Shown in pieces: positions 34,555-46,800 of a stretch of 64,000 nucleotides of DNA. Location: NCBI RefSeq assembly GCF_932276165.1, contig NC_063987.1, positions 3,596,001-3,660,000 on the forward strand, read 5' to 3'. Numbering within the stretch: position 1 is the first letter of the stretch; each line of letters begins with the position of its first letter. The translations under genes and the position numbers were made by a program. The notes beneath the pieces were generated by a model. It had not been told where the DNA came from. It did no database searches and saw nothing but the letters and a program-made list of their open reading frames with translations. Origin of the DNA: Plutella xylostella (Eukaryota; Arthropoda; Insecta; Lepidoptera; Plutellidae).

Positions 34555-35870
34555 ATACAACTTGCTACATACAACGCACGGACACTGAAAGAGGACGAGA
34601 AGATGATGTAACACGAGGTAGAGCTGGGCAAAAAAATAAGGACATCTTAGGGCTATCGGAGAGCGGTGGTAGCTCAGTCGGGTAAGCGCCCGCTTCTCAC
34701 GCCAGAGATGCGGATTCGAATCCCGGTGCTGACATGTACCAATTAGTTCTTTTAACTTAAGTACAATATATACCATCACTCTTACGGTGAAGGAAAACAT
34801 CGTGAGGAAACCTGCATGTCTAGATTTTGCACATCTAGATATGTGAACCCACCAACCCGCAGTGGAATGCCAGCATGGAGGGAAATGGTCCAAGCTAAGA
34901 AAGACAGTTTAGACCTTGGGGTTATGCACAAAGGTTCCATTCGAGAGAGCCAGGGGCAGGCACTGACACCCCCACATAGAATATAATAGAATAGGGCTAT
35001 CGGAAATCCTTAGAGAGGGACACGATGACCCTGAAGTCTGGCCACATGCTCTACCATCGGGAGGGTAACCAACTGTCCCAAGGTGGCGTAGGATTTCTTG
35101 TCAACAAGATCCTTGTCAACAAGTTAGTGGAGATCAGTAGTGTGTCGAATCGGGTAGCGTACCTTGTACTTAAACTAACCGAGAGGGATTCCTTGAAGGT
35201 CGTACAGGTATATGCACCAACCTCGACACACTCTGACTCAGAAGTCGAAGCAGTATAGTTACGAAGATATCTCTAGGGCTATCAAGTGTACTGCTAAGAC
35301 CCAATACACCATTGTGATGGGGGACTTCAACGCCAAAGTGGGAGTACAAGAATGCAAAGAATTGAGGGTAGGACCCCATGGCTTTAGTAGCAGAAATCGG
35401 AGAGGGCAAATTCTTGTTGACTTCCTCGAATGAGACAGACCAGAATGGGCTGTACTTGATGAATTCTTTCTATGAGAAACATCCCCGAAGGAAGTGAACA
35501 TGGTCAAGCCCCGATGGTGTAGGACGAAAAATGAAATCGACTTCATTATGACTGACAAGCGGCACATATCCAGAGATGCCTCAGTGATTTACACAATATG
35601 ATTTATACATTTTAAACTGGGAGTGATCACCGACTTCTTGGAGGCACTCTGAATATCAACTTCAAGCTGGAGAGAAGACTGATGAAGCAGGCCCTTCGTC
35701 CCACGCTGCACCAAATTGAAGTTGGCATGGCAACTCCAGCTTCCAAAGAGAATAACAGAGCCGATTCAAATCGCTGCTAACCACTACGGATATTGACGAG
35801 GATACAGTCCAAATGAAAGAGGCTGAAGGATGAAGGCTGTTTGTCGGCTGGGCTACCATTATCCTGAAGA
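34555..35870 (+). pseudogene. RTE endonuclease fragment, interrupted by a SINE
   Basis: Joined across the SINE (34661-34992), the frames read ATYNARTLKEDEK, ILGLSE, then SQGGVGFLVNK, VVQVYAPTS, YTIVMGDFNAKVG and RNRRGQILVDFLE, with frameshifts between. These are the N-terminal endonuclease blocks of RTE LINEs, including the catalytic GDFNAKVG. Stops and frame changes show decay. The reverse transcriptase is missing. Confidence 0.82.
34661..34992 (+). mobile_element. tRNA-derived SINE with 12-bp target-site duplication
   Basis: The head GCGGTGGTAGCTCAGTCGGG (A box) and GCGGATTCGAATCCCGG (B box) is followed by the body with CCTGCATGTCTAGATTTTGC and GAGAGCCAGGGGCAGGC. AGGGCTATCGGA flanks both sides (34649-34660 and 34993-35004). 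It was inserted into the RTE endonuclease, whose frame resumes after the duplication. The acceptor stem is absent, so it is no tRNA gene. Confidence 0.92.
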
Positions 35871-37387
35871 GATTTTAGCATATATCCTGAAACATAAAAT
35901 ATTTTGCAGTAACTGGCCATGTAGTAACTGGCCACTAGAATACCTATGCCAGTTACTACTAAATATTGAACGATTTTTACAAAATTTTTACCACAGAAAA
36001 TGCTATTTAAATCCAAGGTAATAAGCTGTATTTTAAGTTAATTTATTTGCAAGTAGCAAATTGGGGTAACTGGCATAGGGGGGCCAGTTACTAAAAATAC
36101 TATAAAACAGGAACCAGTAACTGGCCAAGTCGAAAAATGCAATAAAAAATCAAATCAAGGATTAAATCAGTACAAATTATAATTGCTTACCTCAAAATCT
36201 ATCGTTGTCACTATTTAAAGTCACTCACAGAAGCTGGGGACAAAAAATATCGCCTCTCGAAATAATGTCTTCGCTTAACGTTTTCTTAGCGCACAACCAT
36301 TTTAACAGATGCACTGTCGCCGACTGTCAGAAAATTGCGGGTATTTTGAAGACCAATCCTTCAAGCGGAGTGAGTGTGAACTAAAATGAACGACAACTTA
36401 CTAGTGGTTAGTGTCAAGCTGTAACAGATGGCGTGCTGTCATCGTATTTCTTATTTTAGGCGAATGAAAAGCTGTGTGGCCAGTTATTGGGGGTGGCCAA
36501 TTTCACCACTGTTTACCCTATCTAATATTAGTAAAAAAAATTAAATGTTTATAGGAGGGCATCCCCTTAACTTGAAAATGTTACGCGCGGCATAACGAAA
36601 GTACTTCATAAGCGAGGAGCGGCGTAACGCAAGTAGGTTGAAAGCGTAGGCTCGGAGCGGCGTAGCGGCGGCCCGACGTTAAGCCAGCAACTCCAACATC
36701 ATAGAAGCATTATGAATATTTTTTCTAGCCAATGTTACCAGTTGCAATAATTAATTATGAAAATGTTACATAAATAATAGAAATTATCACGAAAACCAAT
36801 ATAAATGGAGAGTATTTAATTCTTTTCATTATTTTCAACTACTATTTAGAATAATTAAATTTATTTGGAGTACTTTAAGGTTAAAAAAGTATATCGATAT
36901 TTTCGATTGTAATTTCCTTATGTTCATGGCCACACTCATGGAGCCACTGACAGGACTAACTCGGAATATGGAACAGGCTACCTCGGTATATGGAAGAAAC
37001 CATAATCCTACCTCGGCATTAGGGCAAATCGACATGTGTAATAAATTATATTTTTTTAAGTATAATTAATGTGTTATCAATGAATCTGTGTTAAGAAATA
37101 TAAAATTTAACGTATATTCTTACAGAAGACAATATTTCACATCAATATTGATGGTTACAAATGCTTATTTTTCTTACTTACTTTCAAATGTTGTTATTTA
37201 CCTCGGAATATGGACCCGTTACCTTATAAGCTACATGTGCACAGCCATTGTTTCAGTCGATACAGTATGAAAATTCTACAGCTGTGGTATTTTTGTCTCA
37301 TAGTGATTTGTGATTATACGAGTAATGTACCTAATGAAATATACTGGTACTAAGCAGGAGTAATAAACATCTCAGCCTATTGACAAA

Positions 37388-37906
37388 GGGGTTGTCCATT
37401 AATCACGTGAGGCTCAAAGGGTGGGGGGGGAGGGGGTACGGAAAACCTCACGAAACATCACGAGGGGGGAGGGGGGGGGGGGTATCGTCAGACATCACGT
37501 GTATTAATTTTTTGTCAAAAAGCGCTAGGTATTTCTGAACCGAAATGTTGAACGGCGCAAAATTTTAACGATTTATTTATTTTATTTATTTATTATTTAT
37601 TTATGGAAAACCAACAGTTACATATTAAAAATAAATTTAGACAGAAAATAATAACTTAAACCAAAAACATATACGTCTTAACTAAGTTAAGTTATATAAC
37701 TTAGATAGTTAAGACATGTAGTAAGATTTGTAGTATGGCCTATATTTTTTCTAGTCAAAAATAGCCTTTACGTAGACTTCCAAAAAAATACACGTGATCC
37801 AGGGAGGGGGAGGGGGGGGTGGTCCCAAACCTCACCAAATATCACCAGGGGGGAGGGGGGGTCAAAAAATGAGAAAAACGACCTCACGTGATTAATGGAC
37901 GGCCCC
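37388..37906. mobile_element. MITE with TIR GGGGTTGTCCATTAATCACG and long G runs
   Basis: The left end GGGGTTGTCCATTAATCACG, continuing TGAGG, matches the inverted right end (CCTCACGTGATTAATGGACG, continuing GCCCC). AAA lies on both sides, a possible 3-bp duplication. Inside are several G-rich runs (37422-37432, 37464-37482, 37803-37819, 37847-37859) and a TTTATTTATT stretch resembling a LINE tail (37570-37605). There is no coding capacity. Confidence 0.82.
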
Positions 37907-40900
37907 AAAGTATAGTACCTACCGAACTAACTAGGTCCTAGTTAAACACTACGGTGATTTAAAAATACATTCCACATTACATTGCATGTCGAAACAGCAA
38001 CCAGCGATCAAATAGAACGCTCCAGTTTATTCCTATTAAATGCATTAGTAAAAGTATTAGCTGACCAGTTTAAAAGATATGTACTGAAAAACTTTCATAA
38101 AAGTATTAGTTATGTAGAAAAATTAAAACATATTTCCTATTCCATATTCTGGATTATTCTAACATGACATAGGTAACTATTATGATTTTATGTAAGTATT
38201 TTTAAAATATAAAATGAATTATTCATGTAGATATTCCATCCAAAAAAGTACCATCGCAGATCGCATCGTTATTGCTAGAAGGGCCGGTTGGCTAGACAGG
38301 AATTAACCAAGAATGCTCGTGTGTTGCAAGATCAAAGCATATTTGTGCCACGAACTAGACTAAAATAGCTTTGCCCAGACTAGTTGCCATGGCAACCCTT
38401 ACAATATTATGAAAACGGATTTAGAAAGTCCATGTCACTTTTAAAATGTATATAAGTCACATGGATTTTCTTTATAATTAATCGCGTAGTTTTTTTGCGT
38501 TTTAAAACAAAAACATACCTAATAGTCGTCTCTGTAACGCATCCTCCAAAAATTAAGATCATTAACTAGATAGGTGGTCTATCAAACCTTATTAGTGTTA
38601 CTTTTAAATTGATTTGATATCGGTATTAGTTTGATATTTGGGTATTCTGGTTTAGTGGCACTATTACTTTTAGAAAGTGTCCAGTTTCATATGGAGTTCA
38701 TTTCATCTGTATATGGCGTTCTCTCTCTAGCAACTGTAGTCAAGTTATTTTATTGATTAAGTTTTTCTTTAAACAAGCCTTCAAACCTGTTCACGGTACC
38801 TGTGGTCCACAATTAAAGAAAATAACTTTGGTTTATTTATTTGTCTGCAGTCTTAAAACATTGAAACGGATGTTCGCATCCGTCGAAACTCTTGGAAAAG
38901 GATCGAACTGTTCGGGACACATCGAAGGCTTACGTGTACTTTTTAAGTTTTCACAAATGAATTGTTATCGTAGACATTTCAGTAGCTAAGTAAGTAATGT
39001 ACCTACTTATTTCTGATGATGCTTTTAGAAATGATCCTTTTGAAGAACACAAGATTCTTGAAACAACCTAAACGTTATCGAAGTCTAAACTGTACATATC
39101 TCAATCAGAAAAAAGCAATCAGGCTATGGTCAGTAAACGTTAAAACAGTTATTAACCATTGCTTCCGAAATGTTACAATTCATCAAACTCAATCTTTATC
39201 CCAGCACAATTTCATGAATTTTGTTATTCCTAACTCTATGTACACTATCTAAGAACACTGTACAGTGTACAGACGTCAAAGAAACTGCGAGCTTGCATCT
39301 CTGTTGATTTCTTATTTCTCCGCAGTCACCGGACACTACGCGTGCATGACTCACCCAAGTGTTTGAGCGAAATCCTCGTTTGTTTACACATGCTCAATGA
39401 CACACTTTCCCCTTATCACCAAGCAGTAAAGTCCAGTATACAATAGCAAATCCACCCCATAAAGTATAGAACACGATGCTCGCGTTATATGTCCCTAAGT
39501 AGACAGTACCATTGTCCTCGACTAGAATAGATTCAGCTATGTTTTACGTGGCATGACTGTATTATGTGGACTCGAGACTTGTTCTATTTGCTGTGTCGAA
39601 TCGAATTGAAGATTCTCTTCAAAGGTTATATAATGTGGGGCTGGCATTGTGAAACTAGACCTAAGTTTTGAACTAACACGTTTGGCCATGTTAGCTCATA
39701 GTGTTTGGAAACTAGCTGCAGACTGTCACGTTACTCAATAGTCTCTTCGAATGGTCAATTTGTTCCCGAAGTCAATAGATAAAATGTAAATCTTGTCGTG
39801 GGAAAGTTGGAATTTCAATTTCAATTTGAATCAGTTAATAGATAGTTAAAGGGTTTTGAACTCCACCGCGAGTCTTGTTGAAATGCAAGTTGAATAAACA
39901 AACATTATGAATAATTCACAGTGAATTTTTCGACTTAAAGAACATTAATTATGTAGATTACTACTTAAAGGCAAGGCGAAGGTAAATAAAATAAATGACC
40001 AAAAATTATTGTGGTTCCTACGATGTTGTTCATACATATGAACTAGACCGTACGTAGTTAGCAATGAGTAATAAAATAACTAATATCCAATATTAAAAAC
40101 AAGTATTTCAAAGAGAAGAACTTATAATGGACAAAGACAGTGACTCATACCATACGCGAAAAATCTAAACATCGGTTGATGAACTTTTAAAAAAAACCCT
40201 AGTGTGGCGCGATGTACAAATAGCAGAATTTAAAGACATCGTATTGAAAACTCTTGAAGAAGAAACACAAAGCAATTCAGGTTGACTCGATTTGCACTCA
40301 CTTACTACATTTAGCATTTGCTATACGCTAGTTTACCGTAATAATTGACCTCTCTATTGAATCCGTAACATGAATTTTGGCAACCACACTCGTTGTCTAT
40401 GGAGAGAAGTTTTTGTCTGTTCGTGACGAAAAGCTATTAGTCATTCAGACTGATTTGCAATTTGTGAGCTTGAACCTCATGGTTCTCGTTATAACTCAAA
40501 TCGAAACTTACAAAATTTCACTAAAGTTATAACTGCTCCAGCTGTAAAAGAAGAAGCATCTAGCTATGAGGAAGGAGGATAAATTACGTTTTCCTCTAGT
40601 AACAAAAGTTAATTGCTTGGCGTATTAAGTGGCGCAAACATACTCATATAAACCGAGAGCATATTTACTACTGCACGTTTACGACTGTGATTCATACATA
40701 TTCATATTATAAATAGAAAATTGATCTCGCATGCTGTTGCCGGTCGTCTTTCACATGTATGTCAAGAAATGGCGAATTAAGAATGGGTAATTTTAAATCA
40801 AGTCAGACGAGTTCAAGGCGAGACGCGTAACGGAACTCTGCTTTCCCACCAAACGACAAAATTAAATTTAGTTAAATGCTCTCATTAGCAAGGTGCCAAT

Positions 40901-42349
40901 CTATCAGCTAAGATCGCAATGCAAAGTACCCGAAAGTTATTCAAAAGAAGGGGGAGACCGGTTGGAAAATCAATAAGTATAGATAACAACTTACGTGTAA
41001 ATATACGAAATCCTTGTCAAAACTTGGTTCACTTAAAGTTTGGTTTCCATTGAATTCACACTTTAGTGTTGAATGTAAACAAACACACTTTGTTTTGTAA
41101 CTCCGTTTGTTTTCGACGGTTAGGGGTTTGGATGTTTTATTTAGTTTTTGATAAGCTTCGGTGACGAGGAGCGTGCGGTCCCCTCGCCGGCGGCTCGTGG
41201 ACTGACGCGAAGTTGGCGCCAGACGTCTCACCAGCTGCCTCTTTGAGGAACAAAAAACATCTTACGCCACCTCATGGTACACACAAATGTCATCTCTAGC
41301 TTACCAGTCTTAAGCATCAGAGTGCGTTTATATGAGACCAACTTTTATTGCTTGACTTTTGTTCCACTTGTGAATTGTGTATGCCATGGCCGTTTACACA
41401 CATTTCTTTTAAGCGGAGAGAAAAGGCGAAAGGACATTAGTTGCACTGCGTTGAACCGCGGGTGCCACGTAATAACAATGTTGCGGCTTCCAGCTTTATT
41501 GAATTAAAAAAGCGGTACTAGAACCCAACCTTGAGGTACTCCTGCTTTCTTATAATTTTCTTGGTAATTAAGCGAGTGATTTATAACTTGCTGGAGAGCA
41601 TTCGATCAGATTCAAATAAAAACATACATATAGTGCAAGACATGATAAGTTTACGTCTTATTAAGCTATGTAACCGTAGTAGATAAGTGTCAGACACCGT
41701 TGGGAGTCTCACCTATCTGCGCCCAAGGTAATTAAAACCACTACTATTGGCACGTATTAGTAAAAGCTTAGTTAGGGTGTTCTTTTTATAGTGTTTCCAA
41801 GCTAGCAGAAGCCAACGAGCGTAAGGGGTGCACCTCGATGAGCACGCAATCGCCCTGGCACCTGGCGGCAGTTTCTGGTTGGTTGAAGTAATGAGTATCA
41901 ACAAGACAATAAGCATTCATCTGTGCAGCGCTGAGGGTGGGCTGGCCGCTTTCAACATGGATAAGTGTAGCGTACTGAGTTCAGTATAACCTGTCCTTGC
42001 CAACCAACCCATGTTAGTGTACTTATAAATGATTTTAAAGGAACTAATTAAAGTATTGTTTATTTTTATCTACAATACACAAAATTAAAATACACGGAAT
42101 GGAGAGTTATGTTGAAAACACAATAGGTTAATAGCCGTAAGTATGTGTTGTACCTAGCGTGTGAGAGAAGAAACCTACTTTAGTTTTTATCCCATAGGTA
42201 ATTGGGCACAATGAGGATGGATTCCACAATTCAGAATGCTTTAAACAACCTAACTATTTAAAGTAAAATGCGAAAACCCATAGAACAACGCGGACTCGGG
42301 TACTTATATGGTATACTTACCCTAAATGGCGAAAACCAATAGAAAATTA
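37907..42349. other. Unassigned DNA, possible relics
   Basis: No confirmed gene was found in 4.4 kb. Two places deserve note. At 40130-40283 a frame starting MDKDSDSYHTRKI is open apart from one stop and reads like decayed coding sequence (VDELLKKTLVWRD, KDIVLKTLEEE). At 41157-41245 a short GC-rich island could be an untranslated exon or promoter on either strand. Neither matches a family I recognise. Confidence 0.4.
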
Positions 42350-42840
42350 TAAGTCAATAAATATTATTGAATTCCTGGAAGTCAATAAAAAATATTGAAT
42401 TGAATTTTACCTTGGTGGGTAGTCTGTAGTAACTGGCATAATTTAAAAAAAAACCTACTTCAAAAATAACTAAAAAGTAAGAAATAATTAATAATAGCAG
42501 GAACTGTTCTTTTCTTATGTTGGTGCGGAGACAGAGGAATCTGAAGAAATATGGCACCAACTTCAAAAAAGATTCTAAATTTCATTAGAATCGGTTAATA
42601 GGTACCCAAAATGGAAATTCATACCCTGTTTTTACCCCTTTACCCACCCTTGGTGGTGAAACAAAATTCTGAAAAAAAAGGGACCACCTGGGAGCTCAAC
42701 CCAATACATCAAAAAAAGAATTTTCAAAATCGGTCCATAAACGGCGGAGTAATCGGTGAACATACATTAAAAATATAAAAAATATATATATATCCCGACG
42801 AATTGAGAACCTCCTCCTTTTTTTGAAGTCGGTTAAAAAG
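42350..42840. repeat. Dispersed lepidopteran repeat tail
   Basis: The block contains AAAATCGGTCCATAAACGGC, GGTGAACATACAT and TCCCGACGAATTGAGAACCT, ending TTTGAAGTCGGTT. Such tails recur across lepidopteran genomes as repeat 3' ends. A single GTAGTAACTGGCATAA near 42427 echoes the element at 33847-36518. Confidence 0.5.
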
Positions 42841-43424
42841 AAAGTTGTGTAGAATGTTTTCATTTTGAGGCTGCTAAACCTAAAATCTGTATCTATATAC
42901 ATAAGTAGTATGCTGTGATAAATCTTCAAAGAATGGTTGGATATGTTATAATGATGGCAATACGTATATACCCAGTATCATCCCCTCACATATTACCTAA
43001 CCTATTTGCTTATGTAATACAGTAGCTAGTTATTGCTTAGCGCTTTGCATAATTTCATTATTAACATAATTATAAAACTATTCCAAATTGACAAATACAA
43101 CCTTGTTTTTATTTTCATTATTTCTAGATCGATCTAAATTGACTGGAATATTATATCCACTTACATAAAAAAGATATTTTAATACTTTTTCTACCACCTA
43201 CCCTACGTATCTATAACAAATCTAGTCCAACCTATATTTTAAAGTACTTATGCGTTTTTTTTATTCAATTAGAACAGTAGTTTCAGTAAAGTATCTAGAC
43301 TACACAATAGCAGTAAAAAGCAACGCAGTGCCTTTCTAAATGAGCTTGGCAAAGATACATTTATGGCATCATGCTGGGCATTCATAGGCACCATGAATAA
43401 ATAAATGAATTATTATATTTTACC
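42841..43424. other. Unassigned AT-rich DNA
   Basis: Nothing was recognised between the repeat tail and the RTE fragment. Confidence 0.4.
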
Positions 43425-43590
43425 GATGACCGATGGGGCAAACGTAGTGTGGAACGCCCTCCTGCTAGATGGATTGACGACTTGCGAAAAGTGGCTGGAT
43501 ATGATTGGATGCGGAAAGCTGAAGTAACGATTGCATCCAGTGGCGTGCTTTGCGAGAAGCCTACGTATAGCAGTATAGGCTGATGATGGT
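43425..43590 (+). mobile_element. RTE 3'-end fragment
   Basis: The plus strand reads DDRWGKRSVE-PPARWIDDLRK and VAGYDWMRKAE, the same C-terminal stretch as in the RTE at 25349-27370. It ends in the GGCTGATGATGGTGA tail. It is short and interrupted, and lies about 300 bases upstream of the Ig gene start. Confidence 0.75.
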
Positions 43591-43882
43591 GATTATATTT
43601 TACCAAAACTTTCAATTTGAATTTAAAAGCTTTTCATGTCTAACAGAGAGTAATAGAAATGATAGTATGAGGAGAGATGCAGGGATGTCACACGGCTGCA
43701 GATTTTATACATGCAGTTATTGCAGATAGCAAAAGCTAATGTCTCCTCAGCTGTTACTTAGAAAGTCCGTTGACACTGAAGACACTGATAATTTGGGTTA
43801 TCCTGTTATCTATTATACTATTTATCAGCTCCACCTGTATGGTATTGTCGGGTGCCTGACAGTTCTCTCTAGAGCCGCCACC

Positions 43883-46800
43883 ATGCGGTCGTTGGTAGCC
43901 ACTGTGGCTCTCGTGGCCATTCTTACAGGTTATTTTTATTTATTTACGTTCAGTGTTGCGTGCTTTGTTGTGTTGTAGGGCTTGTGTAAACCAACCTATA
44001 AGTTGGTTTGTTGGAGACTGTGTTTATGTTGGTGTTATTTTGCTGATACAAATTGTAATAATATAGCAGATCAAAAATCACCATCAAATACCTACTTATC
44101 GTCATCATTATGCTAAAATCATCTATTGCTGGACATAAGATATAGAGTGCCACTATACCTACTCTGTACCTAAATAAATTGTGTACCGTTCATTAATTGT
44201 GTATTATTCTGTTGCAGTTAAGGTTTAGATTTTATTTTAGAATGAAAAAAATACATATTTATATTAGCTACTGAAAATGAGAGAAAGTGGATCTTTCAAC
44301 AACGGATTTTAGGATTTGATCGGTATTTTCTTGGCGCCGAATTGACTTCATTTCATTACATAGTTCGGTATGTTCCATAGAAGTAAATAAACTAAAGGTA
44401 TCTATGTGCTAATACATAGATAATAGTAATCGTGGCCATGGTCTGTATAAACCTATGATAATTTTCATAAGTACTTAATAATAATATGGGAACCAATTTA
44501 GTTCAGTAGTTACTTAATTAATTACCTAATAAGCTATCAGCTTCCGAGATAATACCTTACATGAACTACCTTAAATACTACCTACCTACATAAAATAGCT
44601 TAAACTCCGATCCACCACCAAAACAGTCATTGTTGAAAACAAGTTTCCAAATGTCCCTCCAGCTGTAATTCTGGCCATGTAGCACAGGGCGCTATTAAGA
44701 CGTGACAAGAGTTCTCCGTCGCGCTCGCTCTTGAGGCTGCGCGATGTGAGTGAGCGCGATGCAAAACTCTTGTCACGTCTTAAATGCGCCGCGTACTAGC
44801 CCTTCTGAGCTGAGAGAGAAAATGATTTTAGCATTAAAGCTCACGTATTTTACCTTTTAAATCCTCAATTTGTGCAATAAAGAGTTAGTTAAATAAATAT
44901 ATTTCTACCCATTTCCAGGATCGCAAGCGTCGACGCCGTTTCAATATCTAGACCCCCAGACGTTCAAGACCAGCCTCCACCAAGATGTGACCGTCGTGAT
45001 CAACCTCGCAGGGTTCCGTGAGAACATCGCCTGCTCCCTTAAAACCCCCCTCGGTGACCAGATCGACTTGTCACCCGATGACGAAGATTCCTATACGACG
45101 GAACCCTACCAGCAGCAGGATTCGAAGCAAGGCCGACAGCTACCAGGAATACAGGTCGTTGAGGATGGTGGCGCTAAGATCTCCTGTGGAGTGAAGATCA
45201 CTGTGTTGTCGGCGGACTACGCAGGGGATTGGGAGATGGTGGCCACTGAGGCTCTACATGGATGGAGCGCTGAAGAGAGGAGGCTGAACTTCACGCTGCA
45301 TGTTGAAGGTACGTAAGAAGGTAAGGTTTCTATGTATATAATATGTATCTATGACGACTGAATGGTGTAGCGGTTAGTGACCCAGACTACTATGCCGAAG
45401 GTCCCGGGTTCGATTCCCGGCTGGTGCAGTTTTTTGTTTAAACACAGATATTTTGTACTCAGGTCTTGGGAGTTTCTAAGTGTATAATATGTATCTATTT
45501 ATGTATTTGTGTAGATATATCAGCTGTCCGATACCTACCCATATTACAGGCTCTGCCTAGTTTGTGGTCGGATGGCCGTGTGTGAGATGTCCCCACAATA
45601 TTATATATGTGTTGTTAAGTGAGTACTGTTTTCATATCCATTTATCAGTGTTAGAATTGACTGCCTAGTCTTGGTTTAGTCTTATTATAAAAAAAGATAA
45701 GTTGAATGCCTGATTCTCGATGAATCTATTCTTCCACTAATAATCTAAGTCTTATTGACATAGAAACAATGATAAATACCGCAACAAACAATGTATACAA
45801 TATAATATTATTATCAATCAATAACTCGAGCGTATCAAGTCACGTATACAGATAAGCTTCAAATATTTGGAATTAAGATTACCAAATTGATTACACCAAT
45901 TAAGTAAAATTAAGTTGATTTAATCCGGAAATAGACAACCTAGACCCATAAACCACCATAATTAGCAAGGTCGTTTTACCTAGACGTAATAGAATCATTT
46001 TGTGTAACTATCGGCCAGCAACCAACCAAACGCCACATATCCCCTGAAAAATATATCTCTGGATGCTTTGCGATGAAAACCTGATTATGTGTAGGTTGTT
46101 CCAAATATAAAACAGAAATGTAATATAATCGAGAGATAGATACGTAAAGTTTATATTTTCGTAAATGATCTAAACATAGTTTCAAATGATTATGAACGTC
46201 AACTTAGAAAGAAATAAATCATTTATATTCGTTGCAAATCATGAAATAAATTGAAAACATCAATAGCTGCGTGAGAATTCAAAAGTAGATTTTCATAAAA
46301 GCAAAGCGATGAATCACGAATGCAAACTATAAACAACCTCCTCCCCTATTACAGAGACGGTCCGGACATACCCGTACCACGACGCTGTCGTGGCTGAGGG
46401 CAACGAGCTGCAATTACAGCTGGAGATTCCCATGCCTGAGGGATCCATCTGCCAGGTCCAGAGCCCCAACCCGGCCCGCCAGGTATACCAACTAGTTTTA
46501 AGGAATGCTTTCAAAAGGAAGGATATAAATGCGCCCGTCAGAACATTTTGCCAAAGGAATTTTGGCCCCAAATTCAAACAGATATATACTCGTATGGTGC
46601 CATTTTCATGAGCAGTTGGGCTTTTCCATACGCTAGTAGTTAATAAGTTAATATAATACAAGTCAATGGAAGCGTCCGTAGTCGAGCGGGCCTCAGTGAT
46701 CGTAACTGATCGCTGGGGTAAAGCAACAACTGACACGGTCAGCCATTGGATGGGTGACCAATTTCAAGTGGTGCTTTTCTGGACGCTTCCGTGCTTCGGA

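Larger units (their letters stand above)
33847..36518. mobile_element. GTAACTGGCC-repeat TIR element, 2.7 kb
   Basis: The ends GGGTAAAAGGGG... and the reverse complement of ...GTTTACCC lie next to TA on both sides (33845-33846 and 36519-36520). The arms contain at least ten copies of GTAACTGGCC or its reverse complement: about 33861, 34052, 34072 and 34095 on the left; 35909, 35922, 35950, 36065, 36086 and 36113 on the right. A stray copy lies near 42430. Inside are a SINE tail (34257-34320) and an RTE fragment split by a SINE. No transposase was recognised. Confidence 0.7.
29467..36685. repeat. Pair of 130-bp inverted GC-rich arms enclosing 7.2 kb
   Basis: The left arm (29467-29600) starts GGCTTAACGTCGGGCCGTCG. 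The right arm (36551-36685) reads as its inverted relative, ending CGACGTTAAGCC. Each arm carries several copies of TACGCCGCTCC and ends in a CTTAAGGG(C/G)ATGC-like stretch. The pair behaves like long TIRs of one composite element, but no clean target duplication was found. Two separate insertions of the same repeat in opposite directions remain possible. Confidence 0.6.
21192..37224. mobile_element. Outer TIR element split by two large nested insertions
   Basis: The left end AGGTAACGGGTCCATAT (from 21192) is the exact reverse complement of the right end (to 37224), and the match continues weakly for about ten more bases. Both ends abut TA (21190-21191 and 37225-37226), so a TA target duplication is likely. 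The arms share dispersed words of the type CCTCGG-N-ATA(T/A)GG: 21603, 21652 and 22056 on the left; 36960, 36980, 37010 and 37201 on the right. Removing the hAT (22942-29077) and the inverted-pair block (29467-36685) leaves about 2.7 kb, a plausible original length. No transposase is visible, so the superfamily is unknown. Confidence 0.65.

Noticed and set aside
45361..45429. tRNA-like gene
   Set aside because: It is followed by a SINE body and lacks a paired acceptor stem.
46690..46780. 5S rRNA gene
   Set aside because: Only the internal promoter part resembles 5S; it is fused to a SINE body and has target duplications.
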